Origin: Streptomyces ipomoeae 91-03
GTDB taxonomy: Bacteria > Actinomycetota > Actinomycetes > Streptomycetales > Streptomycetaceae
Direction of reading: 5' to 3'
DNA length: 33,361 nt
Assembly (NCBI RefSeq): GCF_000317595.1
Contig: NZ_AEJC01000040.1
Span: 1-33,361 of the forward strand
The notes beneath the pieces are model-generated. The model was not told the DNA's origin and did no database searches. It saw only the letters and a list, made by a program, of their open reading frames with translations. Position numbers and translations under genes: made by a program. Shown piece after piece: positions 11,452 to 18,852 of the stretch (position 1 is the stretch's first letter; each line of letters begins with the position of its first letter).

Positions 11452-12115
11452 GGGTTCCCTCGATTGACCGTAGCGGGGGGTGGTGGGCAGTGCGTACCAG
11501 CCTCGCGGGGATCAGTCCCGGAAAGTCGGCGCCGCCGCCGACCCTCGGCGGCTTCTGGGCCGAATGACCGACAGATTCACCCACCTGAATGACTGCCGGC
11601 CGCGCGCACCACCTGACCGCGGCCCGTGTGCGTGCGGCTGTTCGCCGTCAGGCCAGGGGTGCCGTGAAGGACGGCGGGTCGAGGGTCGTACGGATGCCGG
11701 GGGAGTGGCGCGCGGTCGGGCGCCGGCCGGTGGACCGGACGTCCCGGGCGGGGGCGGGATCGGTGGTGCGGGACCAGGTGGCACAGTCCGCAGTAATACG
11801 AGGGTCCAGCGGCGGCGGGTGATCTTCCAGCCCCGGTCGGTGCGGAGGTACGCCATTCCGGCGGCGCGCGCGGCCACGCCTGGCCCCCTGGCGCACAACC
11901 GGACGTCGACCGGCCCGCGCTCGCCGGAGCCGGTCCTGCGGGCGTCGGCGCGACTCCGGTTCCGCGACATCCTGAACGCCGCCCCGGCAGCGTCGCCCCC
12001 GGGGACGCCGACGTCGTCTTCGACATGCTCCTCGGCGCCGTCCTGATCCGTTCGTGATCCGGGGACGGTCAATTTCGGATGCGGCATGCGCATGCTCCGT
12101 GGTGGGATGCGCGGC
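11452..12115. other. Degenerate region between ctaD and the acetyltransferase gene
   Basis: No intact gene is supported over these 660 bases. Besides the tetR remnant at 11905-12057, the leftward strand around 11795-11880 encodes a short fragment with the pattern YLRTDRGWKITRR. This pattern resembles the end of SnoaL/NTF2-like proteins, but it lacks the rest of the domain. The region looks like decaying gene debris next to the ctaD promoter. Confidence 0.45.
11905..12057 (+). pseudogene. C-terminal remnant of a TetR-family regulator (frameshifted)
   Basis: Two frames together give what looks like the end of a TetR C-terminal domain. One frame gives a segment ending RLRFRDILNAA (about 11950-11985). 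The other continues APGDADVVFDMLLGAVLIRS and stops at 12055-12057. The pattern of a helix, then an xxxADVVFDMLLGAVLxR helix, is typical of TetR C-terminal domains. A frameshift lies near 11985-12000 and the DNA-binding N-terminus is absent. It is a remnant, not a working gene. Confidence 0.42.
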
Positions 12116-12961
12116 ATGAGCGACTCGCTGCGTGGGCGTATCGAGCGGTACTACGCCGCCGTGCCCCTGCTGTTCGCCGACGCCGAAGAGTTCGGCCCGA
12201 TGCGGCTGTTCGTGCGCAAGGAACGAGGCACCCCCTACTACGGCGGTCCGAGCCACGCCCAACCGATCGCGGAGGGCGCCGGGACGGTCACCGCGGCCGA
12301 CATCGCCCGGGTGCGTGCCCGGCAGCGCGAACTCGGCGTGCCGGAGGCATTCGAATGGCTCGCCGAGGCGGCCCCGACGCTGCGCGCCCGTATCGAGGCC
12401 GCCGGCCTCCCGGTGCGGGAACGCCCGCTGATGGCCCTCGACCCGCACCACCCTCTGCCCCCGCAGCCCCTGCCGGACGGCGTCACGCTCCGCGTGCTGA
12501 CGGCCGACGACCCGGTCCTGCCCAGGGCCCTCGCTCTGCCCCGCCTGGCCTTCGCCGAGGCGGGCACCGCGGTGGGGGCGATGGGCCGCGTGGAACTGTC
12601 GGCGGCGGCTGAGGAACTGACCGCGGACGGCACGGTCGAGGCGATCCGCCCCACCCTCCGCGCCGGACACAAGACCCTCATCGCCGCCCTCGCCCCCGAC
12701 GGCACCCCACTCGCCGTCGGCCATTACCACCCGGCGAACGGCACCACCGAGATCGGCGGCGTCGGCACCCTCCCCACCGCTCGCCGCCAGGGCCTGGCCG
12801 CAGCCGTCACGGCGGCACTGGCCGGTCATGCCCGCGACCACGGGGTGCGTACCGTCTTCCTCGCCTACGCCGAGGACACCATCGCCCGCATCTACGCCCG
12901 TCTGGGCTTCCGGCCCGCGAACATCACCCTGCTGATCGCCAACCAGCCCGCACGGTCGTGA
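12116..12961 (+). CDS. GNAT-family N-acetyltransferase
   Basis: This is a predicted cytosolic acetyl-CoA-dependent acetyltransferase of 281 residues; the acceptor is unknown. The GNAT core is in the C-terminal third. After a beta strand (LAVGHYHP) comes the acetyl-CoA loop GVGTLPTARRQGLAAAVTAAL (R-R-Q-G-L-A, motif A), then VRTVFLAYAEDTIARIYARLGFRP, the usual motif B with a Tyr and a GF near the end. The N-terminal 120 residues begin with a helical segment starting MSDSLRGRIERYY. ATG 12116 is preferred, with GGTGGGA 8 bases upstream; in-frame ATGs at 12086, 12092 and 12107 are alternatives. It converges with blaL. Confidence 0.78.
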   Translation: MSDSLRGRIERYYAAVPLLFADAEEFGPMRLFVRKERGTPYYGGPSHAQPIAEGAGTVTAADIARVRARQRELGVPEAFEWLAEAAPTLRARIEAAGLPVRERPLMALDPHHPLPPQPLPDGVTLRVLTADDPVLPRALALPRLAFAEAGTAVGAMGRVELSAAAEELTADGTVEAIRPTLRAGHKTLIAALAPDGTPLAVGHYHPANGTTEIGGVGTLPTARRQGLAAAVTAALAGHARDHGVRTVFLAYAEDTIARIYARLGFRPANITLLIANQPARS

Positions 12962-13083
12962 GTTCGCGGCGAGATGCACCACGTCCGGCTGCGAGGCTCG
13001 ACGCGGAGTGTCGGTGACTTGCGACGGCGCCGTATGAGCGGCGCGCCGGACCCCGCGTCTCCGGCAGGATCCGGCACGGGGCG

Positions 13084-14025
13084 TCAGCGGCCGAGGCCCT
13101 CGACCGCCACCGTGGCGGCCTTGGCGATCAGGGCGTCGCGGCGCTCGGCGCCCTGCTTGTCGCGGGTGGACAGGACCGCCATGACGATGGGGTTGCCACC
13201 GTCGGACGGCCACACCACAGCGATGTTGTTGCGTCCCCCGTATCCGGCGCTGCCGCTCTTGTCGGCCACTTCCCAGTCGTCGGGGACACCCGCCCTGATG
13301 AGGTTCCGACCGGTCATGTTGGTCGTCATCCACTGCCGCAGGAGCCGGCGTTCGTTCCGCTTCAGGGCGTCGCCGAGCAGGAAGGCCCGCAGGCTCCCCG
13401 CCATCGCGCGCGGTGTGCTCGTGTCGCGGATGTCGCCCGGGATGCCGTCGCTCATGTCGGGCTCGTAGCGGTCCATCTCGGTGACGTCGTCGCCGAGTCG
13501 CTCCAGCACCCTCTCCAGGCCGTCGGGGCCGCCGAGTTCGTCGAGGAGGAGGTTGACAGCGGTGTTGTCGCTGTACCAGAGGGTCGCGGCGCACAGCCCC
13601 CGCAAGGTCATGCCGGTCTCGACGAAGTTCTCGGACACGGGCGAGTCCGCGACCACATCGTCGCGCGAGAACCTGACCACCTTGTCGATGCCGTCCGTCC
13701 CGTACTTCCGCAGGATGGCACCCACCGCCAGTGCCTTGAACGTGGAGGCGTACGCGAACCGGTCGTCCGCCTGGTAGCCGACCGACCGGCCCGTGCCCGT
13801 ATCCAGGGCGTAGACGCCGAGCCGCGCGTCGAACTCCTTCTCCAGCGACCGGAATTCGGCGGCTGTGGGCTTCGCGGTCGCCGCCGTCGACGCGGACCGC
13901 GCCGCGCCGAGGGGTGAGCCGGCCCCGGACGCGGTTTCCTGATCGAACGCCGGAAGCACGGCAAGCGCCAGTAAGCCGGCCGCCGCCCAGGCGGCGCCCC
14001 GGCGGATGCGAAGCGGATACGTCAT
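13084..14025 (-). CDS. blaL: Class A beta-lactamase, secreted (BlaL-like)
   Basis: This 313-residue enzyme hydrolyses beta-lactams outside the cell by an acyl-serine mechanism. The N-terminus is an RIRRG twin-arginine-like signal followed by a hydrophobic Ala/Leu run. Active-site motifs are Ser94-Thr-Phe-Lys97 (SxxK), Ser152-Asp-Asn (SDN), Glu188 in the omega-loop region, and Lys256-Ser-Gly (the KTG box, here KSG). GGAGG lies 8 bases before the ATG. Codon 18, inside the signal peptide, is TTA (13972-13974), so translation should depend on the bldA leucyl-tRNA. It is divergent from blaA, as in the S. cacaoi blaL-blaA-blaB locus, and should be activated by BlaA. Confidence 0.95.
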   Translation of the reverse strand: MTYPLRIRRGAAWAAAGLLALAVLPAFDQETASGAGSPLGAARSASTAATAKPTAAEFRSLEKEFDARLGVYALDTGTGRSVGYQADDRFAYASTFKALAVGAILRKYGTDGIDKVVRFSRDDVVADSPVSENFVETGMTLRGLCAATLWYSDNTAVNLLLDELGGPDGLERVLERLGDDVTEMDRYEPDMSDGIPGDIRDTSTPRAMAGSLRAFLLGDALKRNERRLLRQWMTTNMTGRNLIRAGVPDDWEVADKSGSAGYGGRNNIAVVWPSDGGNPIVMAVLSTRDKQGAERRDALIAKAATVAVEGLGR

Positions 14026-14203
14026 GGAATGGACCTCCAAGCCGTCGGATGACATGCGGATGACATGCGGATGGCATACGGATGCCAGGTGGAATCTGTG
14101 CGCCCGGGGAAAGCCCTGGGCGGCGACCACTCTCCGGTCGGTGGGTTGCCGAGGTCCAAGACGCGGACGCTCGACTCCATGCTGTTTTGGCATAGTAGGG
14201 CTC
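14026..14203. promoter_or_regulatory. blaL-blaA divergent control region with helical-phase repeats
   Basis: The 178-bp spacer carries an 11-bp tandem repeat (GGATGACATGC at 14047-14057 and 14058-14068, a variant at 14069-14079, a partial at 14080-14086). It also has an inverted repeat TGGCAT-N4-ATGCCA at 14072-14087. Near the blaA start, ATGC-N7-GCAT at 14179-14193 contains T-N11-A, the half-site geometry of LysR-type regulators. An 11-base period places repeats on one DNA face. These are the best candidates for BlaA binding sites. Confidence 0.6.
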
Positions 14204-15109
14204 GTGGATCTTGTTGCGGCATGCCGGGCGTTCGTCAGCGTGAGCGAGCACGGCAGTTTCACGGTGGGCGCCGCGGCGGCCCGTACGGCCCAGTCCGTGG
14301 TGAGCCGCCGCGTCGCGGCGCTGGAACAACGCCTCGGCGAGCGGCTGTTGGACCGGTCCTCGCGGGCGGTGACGCTGACGCCCTTCGGCCGGGACATGCT
14401 GCCGACGGCGAGGCAACTCGTGCGGCTCGCCGACCGGTTCGAGCACGAGGCGGAGGCCGCGCGGCGCCGGCCCTTGCGGCTCGCCATTCCCGCCGACTGC
14501 CCGACCGGTGCCCTCGCCCGCCTCATCGCGGAGGCGCATCAGCAGGGAGTTCTCCTCGACCCGTTCCCGGCCGGGCCGGCCGAACGAGCGGACCTCGTGA
14601 CGTCCCGGCAGGTGCGTGCGGCGCTGCTCGCGGTGGCTCCCACCGAGGCGACCTGGACGGTGCCGCTGGGGCTGGCGGTCGCGCACGAACCGGGCGGCGG
14701 GCCGATCTACCTGGACACCCTGCGCCCCGGCCGCGCCGACCGCGACCAGCGCCCCCGGCGCGTGTGGCTGCAACCGGAGGACGACGTACCGCACGTACGG
14801 GACCGTCTCGCCCGTCTGCGCGACGCCGTCGGGCTGCGCCCGGCCCAGCTGGCCGTCGCACCGGCCGTGGCCACCGCCGCGGCGGACGCGCTCAGCCATG
14901 GCGACGCACTGCTGTGCCCGGCCGCACAGGCACACGAACTCGGCCTCCACTGGCGGCCCGTCGGCGAACTGGGCCGCGGCTTCGCACGGGGGTTCTCCCT
15001 GACCGTGGCGGACGAGGCGGACGCCGACGTGGCCCGCGTACGCCAGGCGTGCGCGCACGGCATCGCCCGGTGCCTCGGCGCCACGGAGCGCTCGGAGGCA
15101 GCCGCGTGA
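14204..15109 (+). CDS. blaA: LysR-family activator of beta-lactamase (BlaA-like)
   Basis: This 301-residue LysR-type regulator is expected to activate blaL and itself from the shared control region. The N-terminal winged helix-turn-helix is clear: FVSVSEHGSFTVGAAAARTAQSVVSRRVAALEQRLGERLLDRSSRAVTLTPFGRDML (described here as residues about 10-66, with recognition helix near SVVSRRVAALE). The rest is a diverged effector-binding domain. The GTG at 14204 gives the normal LysR start (VDLVAACRAF). Only a weak TAGGG precedes it, so initiation may be inefficient. The stop overlaps the blaB GTG (GTGA), so the two are coupled. Confidence 0.9.
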   Translation: MDLVAACRAFVSVSEHGSFTVGAAAARTAQSVVSRRVAALEQRLGERLLDRSSRAVTLTPFGRDMLPTARQLVRLADRFEHEAEAARRRPLRLAIPADCPTGALARLIAEAHQQGVLLDPFPAGPAERADLVTSRQVRAALLAVAPTEATWTVPLGLAVAHEPGGGPIYLDTLRPGRADRDQRPRRVWLQPEDDVPHVRDRLARLRDAVGLRPAQLAVAPAVATAAADALSHGDALLCPAAQAHELGLHWRPVGELGRGFARGFSLTVADEADADVARVRQACAHGIARCLGATERSEAAA

Positions 15110-16047
15110 CCACCACCACCGAGAGACTGCTCGGGGATCTGCGCCAAGCCCTGCGCGACGGCGGGCTCCACGGCTCGTTCCTCGTCCGGGACCTGGAGAC
15201 CGGTGACGAGATCGGCATCGACCCCGACATCGAGTTACCCGTCGCGTCCCTCGTGAAGATCCCGCTCGCCCTGGTGACGCTGGAACGCATCCGGCGCGGG
15301 GAACTCGACGGCGCCACGATGATCGAGGTGCCGCCGGGGCGGATCACCACCCCCGGTCCGACCGGTCTGAGCCGGTTCCGTCACGCCGCCCATATCGCCG
15401 TGGAGGACCTGCTCTACCTCAGCACCTGCATCAGCGACAACAGCGCCGCCGACGCCCTCTTCGAACTCACGCCGCCCGCCCGGGTCGCGGCGGCCCTGCA
15501 CGAGTTCGGGCTGCGCGGCATCGCCGTACGGCACACCATGCGCGAGCTCGCCGAAACACCGGTGGAGCGTTTCGACCCGGCGGACGTGCACCTCGCGCAC
15601 GCCCTCGCGATCGACGCCGGCACGCCTGGGCGCGGCCACCGGGTGCCGCAACTCGACATCTCGCGTGCCAACATCGGGACGGCACGGGCCTTCGTCGACC
15701 TCCTCCAGGCCCTCTGGCGGTCACAGCACGGAACCATGGGCGCCGAGTCCTCGCCGATCCACCCCGATGTCGCGGCACGGGTACGCGACCTCATGGCCAA
15801 CAACCTCGTGCGCAACCGCCTCGCCCCGGACTTCGACTCCGACGCCTCCACCTGGTCGTCCAAGACCGGCATGCTGCTCAACCTGCGCCATGAGGCCGGC
15901 GTGGTCGAACACGCCGACGGCCGGACCTATGCGATAGCCGTCCTGACCGAGTCCCGCGTGGCCGCCGGCCGACAGCCCGGCGCCGACGCCCTCATGGGCC
16001 AGGTCGCCCGGCGACTGCGCGACGAACTCCGTTCGAGATGGATCTAG
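15106..16047 (+). CDS. blaB: BlaB-like cytoplasmic serine penicillin-recognising protein
   Basis: In S. cacaoi, BlaB together with BlaA is needed for beta-lactamase induction. It resembles a penicillin-recognising enzyme but lacks a signal peptide. The same holds here: 313 residues, no N-terminal hydrophobic segment, and the full set of serine-enzyme motifs (Ser48-Leu-Val-Lys51, Ser110-Asp-Asn, Lys253-Thr-Gly). It may sense a beta-lactam or a cell-wall signal in the cytoplasm, or act as an enzyme; this is inference from the family. The GTG start overlaps the blaA stop. Codon 44, just before the catalytic Ser, is TTA (15235-15237), so it too should be bldA-dependent. Confidence 0.9.
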   Translation: MTTTTERLLGDLRQALRDGGLHGSFLVRDLETGDEIGIDPDIELPVASLVKIPLALVTLERIRRGELDGATMIEVPPGRITTPGPTGLSRFRHAAHIAVEDLLYLSTCISDNSAADALFELTPPARVAAALHEFGLRGIAVRHTMRELAETPVERFDPADVHLAHALAIDAGTPGRGHRVPQLDISRANIGTARAFVDLLQALWRSQHGTMGAESSPIHPDVAARVRDLMANNLVRNRLAPDFDSDASTWSSKTGMLLNLRHEAGVVEHADGRTYAIAVLTESRVAAGRQPGADALMGQVARRLRDELRSRWI

Positions 16048-16363
16048 AGCCCGTCTGACGGATCACCTTCCGGATTATTTTCCGGATTATTTTCCGTATC
16101 GGCTCCGGATCGGCTCCGCGTCTGCGCCTGGTGGGCCGGCACCGCAGTCCGGGAACAGGGTTCGCGCCGGCCGAAAAACATCGGTCGGAGACCTGTGCCG
16201 CTGAATTTCGGTCATCTTCCCCGTTCGGGCGCGCGATAACAAGATCGCCCAAAACGTGCAAGTGTGCGAGTCGCTTGTACCTGGCATGCACTTCGCGAAT
16301 GCTCGGATCTGTTCGAACCTGGCGCCGTCCACGGTGCCGGGTGGGGCGGACCAAGGAGGGCAT
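16048..16363. other. 316-bp intergenic region ahead of the peptide cluster
   Basis: Apart from the 12-bp tandem repeat at 16068-16096, no gene is supported. It is the only sizeable spacer before the rightward hydroxylase-precursor-P450-methyltransferase run, so the cluster promoter most likely lies here. I see no convincing -35/-10 pair. Confidence 0.5.
16068..16096. repeat. 12-bp tandem repeat (2.4 copies)
   Basis: TTCCGGATTATT occurs at 16068-16079 and 16080-16091, followed by a partial TTCCG. It is an AT-rich island in a high-GC context, just after blaB and about 270 bases before the hydroxylase gene. It could be a regulator-binding array or a slippage product. Confidence 0.7.
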
Positions 16364-17353
16364 GTGTCACCGGCGCTGGACGCCATCAGTGATCTTCCTG
16401 AAGCGGCACCTCTGCGGCAAACCTTCGATCCCGATCTCTTACAGAGGGACCTCGACGCGCTGGGCGACCGCACATGGGGTGCTCAGCGAACGGTCGTGGA
16501 CGGGGGAGACCTGACGGAACCGGCGGAGATCGACTGGCGGTGCCTGGCTCTCCGCGGTCCGGCGGGCGACCCGGACCGAACCGACCCGGGAGGGCCGGGA
16601 ACCGACGGGTTCGCGGACACTCCGTGGCTGAAGCGCACACCGTACATGGCCGAGGTGCTCGCCTCCCTGCCGACTTCCCTGCGCTGTGCCCGGTTGATGT
16701 CGCTGGCCCCCGGAGTCGAAGTCCCGGAGCACCGGGACACGCCGACAGGGTTCCTCTACGGTTTCGTACGGCTGCACGTCCCGATCCGTACCAACCCGGG
16801 CGCCGTGCTCCGCATCGACGGCAAGGAGCACCGCTGGCAGCCGGGCCGCCTGTGGTACGGCGACTTCAGCCGACCGCACAGTGTCGTGAACACCGGCAGC
16901 CGGCCGCGCGTCCACCTCGTCGTCGACTGCGTCATCACGCCTGAGCTGCTGGATCTGTTTCCCGAGGACTTCCTGCGGCGCGTTCCCATGAGCGACGTGG
17001 CGTTCTCGCGCCCCGAGATCCCCCTGCGCCCGTTCGAGCTGGCCGATTTCGAATGCGTACTGACCGTCCCGCCTTCCTTCCTGCGACTGGACGAGCCGGT
17101 CGCCGAACACGAAGAACGGGACCTGGACGCACGGGTGGTGGCCAAGCAGGGACACCTGGTCCTGGACATCGCCGATGGGCCCACCTTCGGGCTGATCCAT
17201 GTGGGCGGCGGCGAGTTCCGCCTCCAGGGCTGGATCGAGGAACGAGGCATGCACCTGGGACTTTCCAGCAGTGCCCCGCGTGCCGTGTTCTTCTCGCGCC
17301 GTGGACGCCACCACCAGAGCGTCGAGCGCCCGGCCCGGCCGGCGTGCGCGTGA
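16364..17353 (+). CDS. Aspartyl/asparaginyl beta-hydroxylase-family (Fe/2-oxoglutarate) enzyme
   Basis: This protein of 329 residues contains the Asp/Asn beta-hydroxylase cupin core, a family that also includes free-proline cis-hydroxylases. The key residues are His123 in PEHRDTP (with Asp125 as a possible third iron ligand), His172 in FSRPHSVVN, and Arg182 in SRPRVHLVVD for 2-oxoglutarate. The C-terminal 120 residues form an extra domain that I do not recognise. The GTG start follows AAGGAGG closely. Codon 26 is TTA (16439-16441), suggesting bldA-dependent expression. It lies 139 bp upstream of the first pentapeptide gene in the same direction, so peptide hydroxylation (for example at Leu or His) is plausible but unproven. 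Hydroxylation of a free amino acid is the alternative. Confidence 0.85.
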   Translation: MSPALDAISDLPEAAPLRQTFDPDLLQRDLDALGDRTWGAQRTVVDGGDLTEPAEIDWRCLALRGPAGDPDRTDPGGPGTDGFADTPWLKRTPYMAEVLASLPTSLRCARLMSLAPGVEVPEHRDTPTGFLYGFVRLHVPIRTNPGAVLRIDGKEHRWQPGRLWYGDFSRPHSVVNTGSRPRVHLVVDCVITPELLDLFPEDFLRRVPMSDVAFSRPEIPLRPFELADFECVLTVPPSFLRLDEPVAEHEERDLDARVVAKQGHLVLDIADGPTFGLIHVGGGEFRLQGWIEERGMHLGLSSSAPRAVFFSRRGRHHQSVERPARPACA

Positions 17354-17492
17354 TCTGACACGGAGTTCGACGGCACCACGGCCGGACACGCCCTCGGTCC
17401 ACACCACTTCCCGAGCCCGCGGGGCGTTTCCCGCCGCATGGCTGGACGCGGCCCGCGTCCGCACCCACAACCCGGCATCGAGGAGGTGCGTC

Positions 17493-17510
17493 ATGCGCTA
17501 CCTGCACTGA
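17493..17510 (+). CDS. bytA: 18-bp gene for pentapeptide MRYLH (biarylitide-type RiPP precursor, copy 1)
   Basis: ATGCGCTACCTGCACTGA encodes Met-Arg-Tyr-Leu-His and a stop. AGGAGG at 17481-17486 sits 6 bases before the ATG, an ideal Shine-Dalgarno. In biarylitides an MRYxH pentapeptide of this size is the whole precursor. A cytochrome P450 joins the Tyr3 ring to His5, and Met-Arg is removed to leave a cyclic tripeptide. Here the product would be a Tyr-Leu-His macrocycle. The assignment rests on the exact pattern, the strong ribosome site, a second identical copy, and the P450 that follows. An attenuator peptide is a possible but weaker alternative. Confidence 0.85.
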   Translation: MRYLH

Positions 17511-17553
17511 TCTCCGGAGCGCCCAAGTCCCGTCCGCCACTTGAGGAGGAACC

Positions 17554-17571
17554 ATGCGCTACCTGCACTGA
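17554..17571 (+). CDS. bytA: 18-bp gene for pentapeptide MRYLH (precursor, copy 2)
   Basis: This is a second gene, identical base for base to the copy 61 bases upstream, again with its own Shine-Dalgarno (AGGAGG at 17544-17549, 4 bases before the ATG). Identity covers the coding part and a few following bases (TGATC), whereas the flanks differ. This suggests selection on the peptide or a duplication whose spacer has diverged. Two copies would double precursor dose relative to the P450 gene 126 bp downstream. Confidence 0.85.
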   Translation: MRYLH

Positions 17572-17630
17572 TCCGGAACAGGGCGGCGGGTGACCGGGCG
17601 GAAGCCCCGCGGGTCATCCGTTGTCCCAGG

Positions 17631-17655
17631 GCGGCGGCCCGGTTCGGGCCGCCGC
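17631..17655. terminator. Strong hairpin between precursor genes and P450 (attenuator/processing site)
   Basis: GCGGCGGCCC at 17631-17640 pairs perfectly with GGGCCGCCGC at 17646-17655 around GGTTC; one more G-C pair closes inside, leaving a 3-base loop. There is no T-run after it. Its place between the tiny genes and the enzyme genes suggests partial termination or protection of the upstream mRNA 3' end, giving more precursor than enzyme. Confidence 0.6.
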
Positions 17656-17697
17656 AGCCTATCCCACCCGTACCACCGATACGCGGAAGGACCGAGG

Positions 17698-18852
17698 ATG
17701 GACCTGTTCCGGCCGCTGGACGACACGACCATCAGCGACCCGCAGCCGATGTACCACCGTCTCCGCTCGACCGAACCGGTCCACTGGTACGAGCCGTTGA
17801 GCGCCTGGGTGGTCAGCGGTTACGACGACTGCCTGTTCGCCCTGCACCGCACCGACCTCTTCTCCTCCGACTGGCGGCGAGCCGGTGCCGAGATCCCGGA
17901 CAACCTGCTCAGCATCCAGACCCTCGACCCGCCGGAGCACGGTGCCGTGCACCGCGTGCTGATGGATGCCTACCGGCGCCAGGACTTCGCCGCCATCAGA
18001 ACGAAGCTGGAGGACCTGGCGGACGAACTCCTCGGGAAGCTGTCCGCCGAGCCGTCCTTCGACCTGGTCGAGTCCTTCACCGCCCCGCTGTCCTTCGCGG
18101 CGGTGGCCGCGCTGTTCGGAGTCCCCGACGCCGACGAGAAGAACATCGTCGCCTGGTCCGAGGCGATCGTCGCGGCCATGGACTCCGGCCTCACCCCGGA
18201 GGCCGCCGCCCCCGGAACGCGGGCCCGCGACCAGCTCAGCGCGGAGATCTCACGCTGGCTCGACAGCGACCCGGACAGCGGCCTGCTCGCGGATCTACGG
18301 AGAGCCGAAGCCGCGCGGAGCATCTCGCGCGACATGATCCTCAACACCCTGCGTGCCATGCTCCACGCCGGATACGCCCCCACGAGCCGGTTCATCGCGG
18401 CTTCCGTACTGGCGTTGCTGCGTACACCCGCGGCGTGGAAGGAACTCCAGACCACCGGCGTGACCGAGAGCGTGCTCAAGGAACTGCTGCGCCACTCCGG
18501 GCCCGTACAGGCCGTCGCCCGCGTATGCGCTCAGGATGTGGAGCTGGGAGGCCGTGTCCTCCGTAAGGGAAGCGACGTCATCCTGCTGATCGCTGCCGCC
18601 AACCGTGACCCCCGCCAGTTTCCCCGACCCGACGAACTGGACTTCACCCGCACGCCGAACCACAGCCTGGCGTTCGGCTGGGGCGCGCACGCATGTGCGG
18701 GTGCGTCACTGGCCCGTTTGACGTGCGCCGTCGCACTGGGCGCCCTCCTCCGGCACACCCCGCAGTTGAGGCCGGCCGGAGAGCCGGTCCACTGGCGTCA
18801 CGCCACCCTGCGCGGCCTCCGCACGCTGCCGGTGAGCGGGGGCGCCGCGTGA
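17698..18852 (+). CDS. bytO: Cytochrome P450, predicted peptide-crosslinking enzyme (biarylitide type)
   Basis: This soluble P450 of 384 residues is predicted to oxidatively couple Tyr3 and His5 of the MRYLH peptides. It has a C-helix DPPEHGAVHRVL, the ExxR pair Glu262-Arg265 (KELLR), and the heme loop FGWGAHACAG with Cys333 as thiolate ligand. The I-helix is odd: where most P450s have A/G-Gx-D/E-T, it reads AGYAPTS (224-230), lacking the acid-alcohol pair used for oxygen activation in hydroxylases. This would fit radical coupling rather than oxygen insertion. The ATG at 17698 follows GGAAGGA; longer in-frame versions lack a ribosome site. The stop overlaps the methyltransferase start (GTGA). 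No ferredoxin gene is nearby, so electron partners must come from elsewhere. Confidence 0.95.
   Translation: MDLFRPLDDTTISDPQPMYHRLRSTEPVHWYEPLSAWVVSGYDDCLFALHRTDLFSSDWRRAGAEIPDNLLSIQTLDPPEHGAVHRVLMDAYRRQDFAAIRTKLEDLADELLGKLSAEPSFDLVESFTAPLSFAAVAALFGVPDADEKNIVAWSEAIVAAMDSGLTPEAAAPGTRARDQLSAEISRWLDSDPDSGLLADLRRAEAARSISRDMILNTLRAMLHAGYAPTSRFIAASVLALLRTPAAWKELQTTGVTESVLKELLRHSGPVQAVARVCAQDVELGGRVLRKGSDVILLIAAANRDPRQFPRPDELDFTRTPNHSLAFGWGAHACAGASLARLTCAVALGALLRHTPQLRPAGEPVHWRHATLRGLRTLPVSGGAA

Noticed and set aside
13084..14526. Longer beta-lactamase frame reaching past 14025
   Set aside because: The extension crosses the blaL-blaA control region; the GGAGG-preceded ATG at 14025 begins a proper signal peptide.
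11648..15058. Leftward open frame of over 1100 codons spanning ctaD upstream DNA, the acetyltransferase, blaL and blaA
   Set aside because: It crosses several recognised genes in the wrong frame or strand and its translation is low-complexity Arg/Gly/Pro.
16256..16363. Longer N-terminus for the hydroxylase starting at the ATG at 16256
   Set aside because: No ribosome site precedes it, whereas AAGGAGG lies directly before the GTG at 16364.
17493..17571. MRYLH frames as a classical attenuator leader
   Set aside because: Attenuator leaders have runs of the sensed amino acid and sit before biosynthetic genes. Here there are two identical five-residue frames matching the known MRYxH precursor pattern, followed by a P450.
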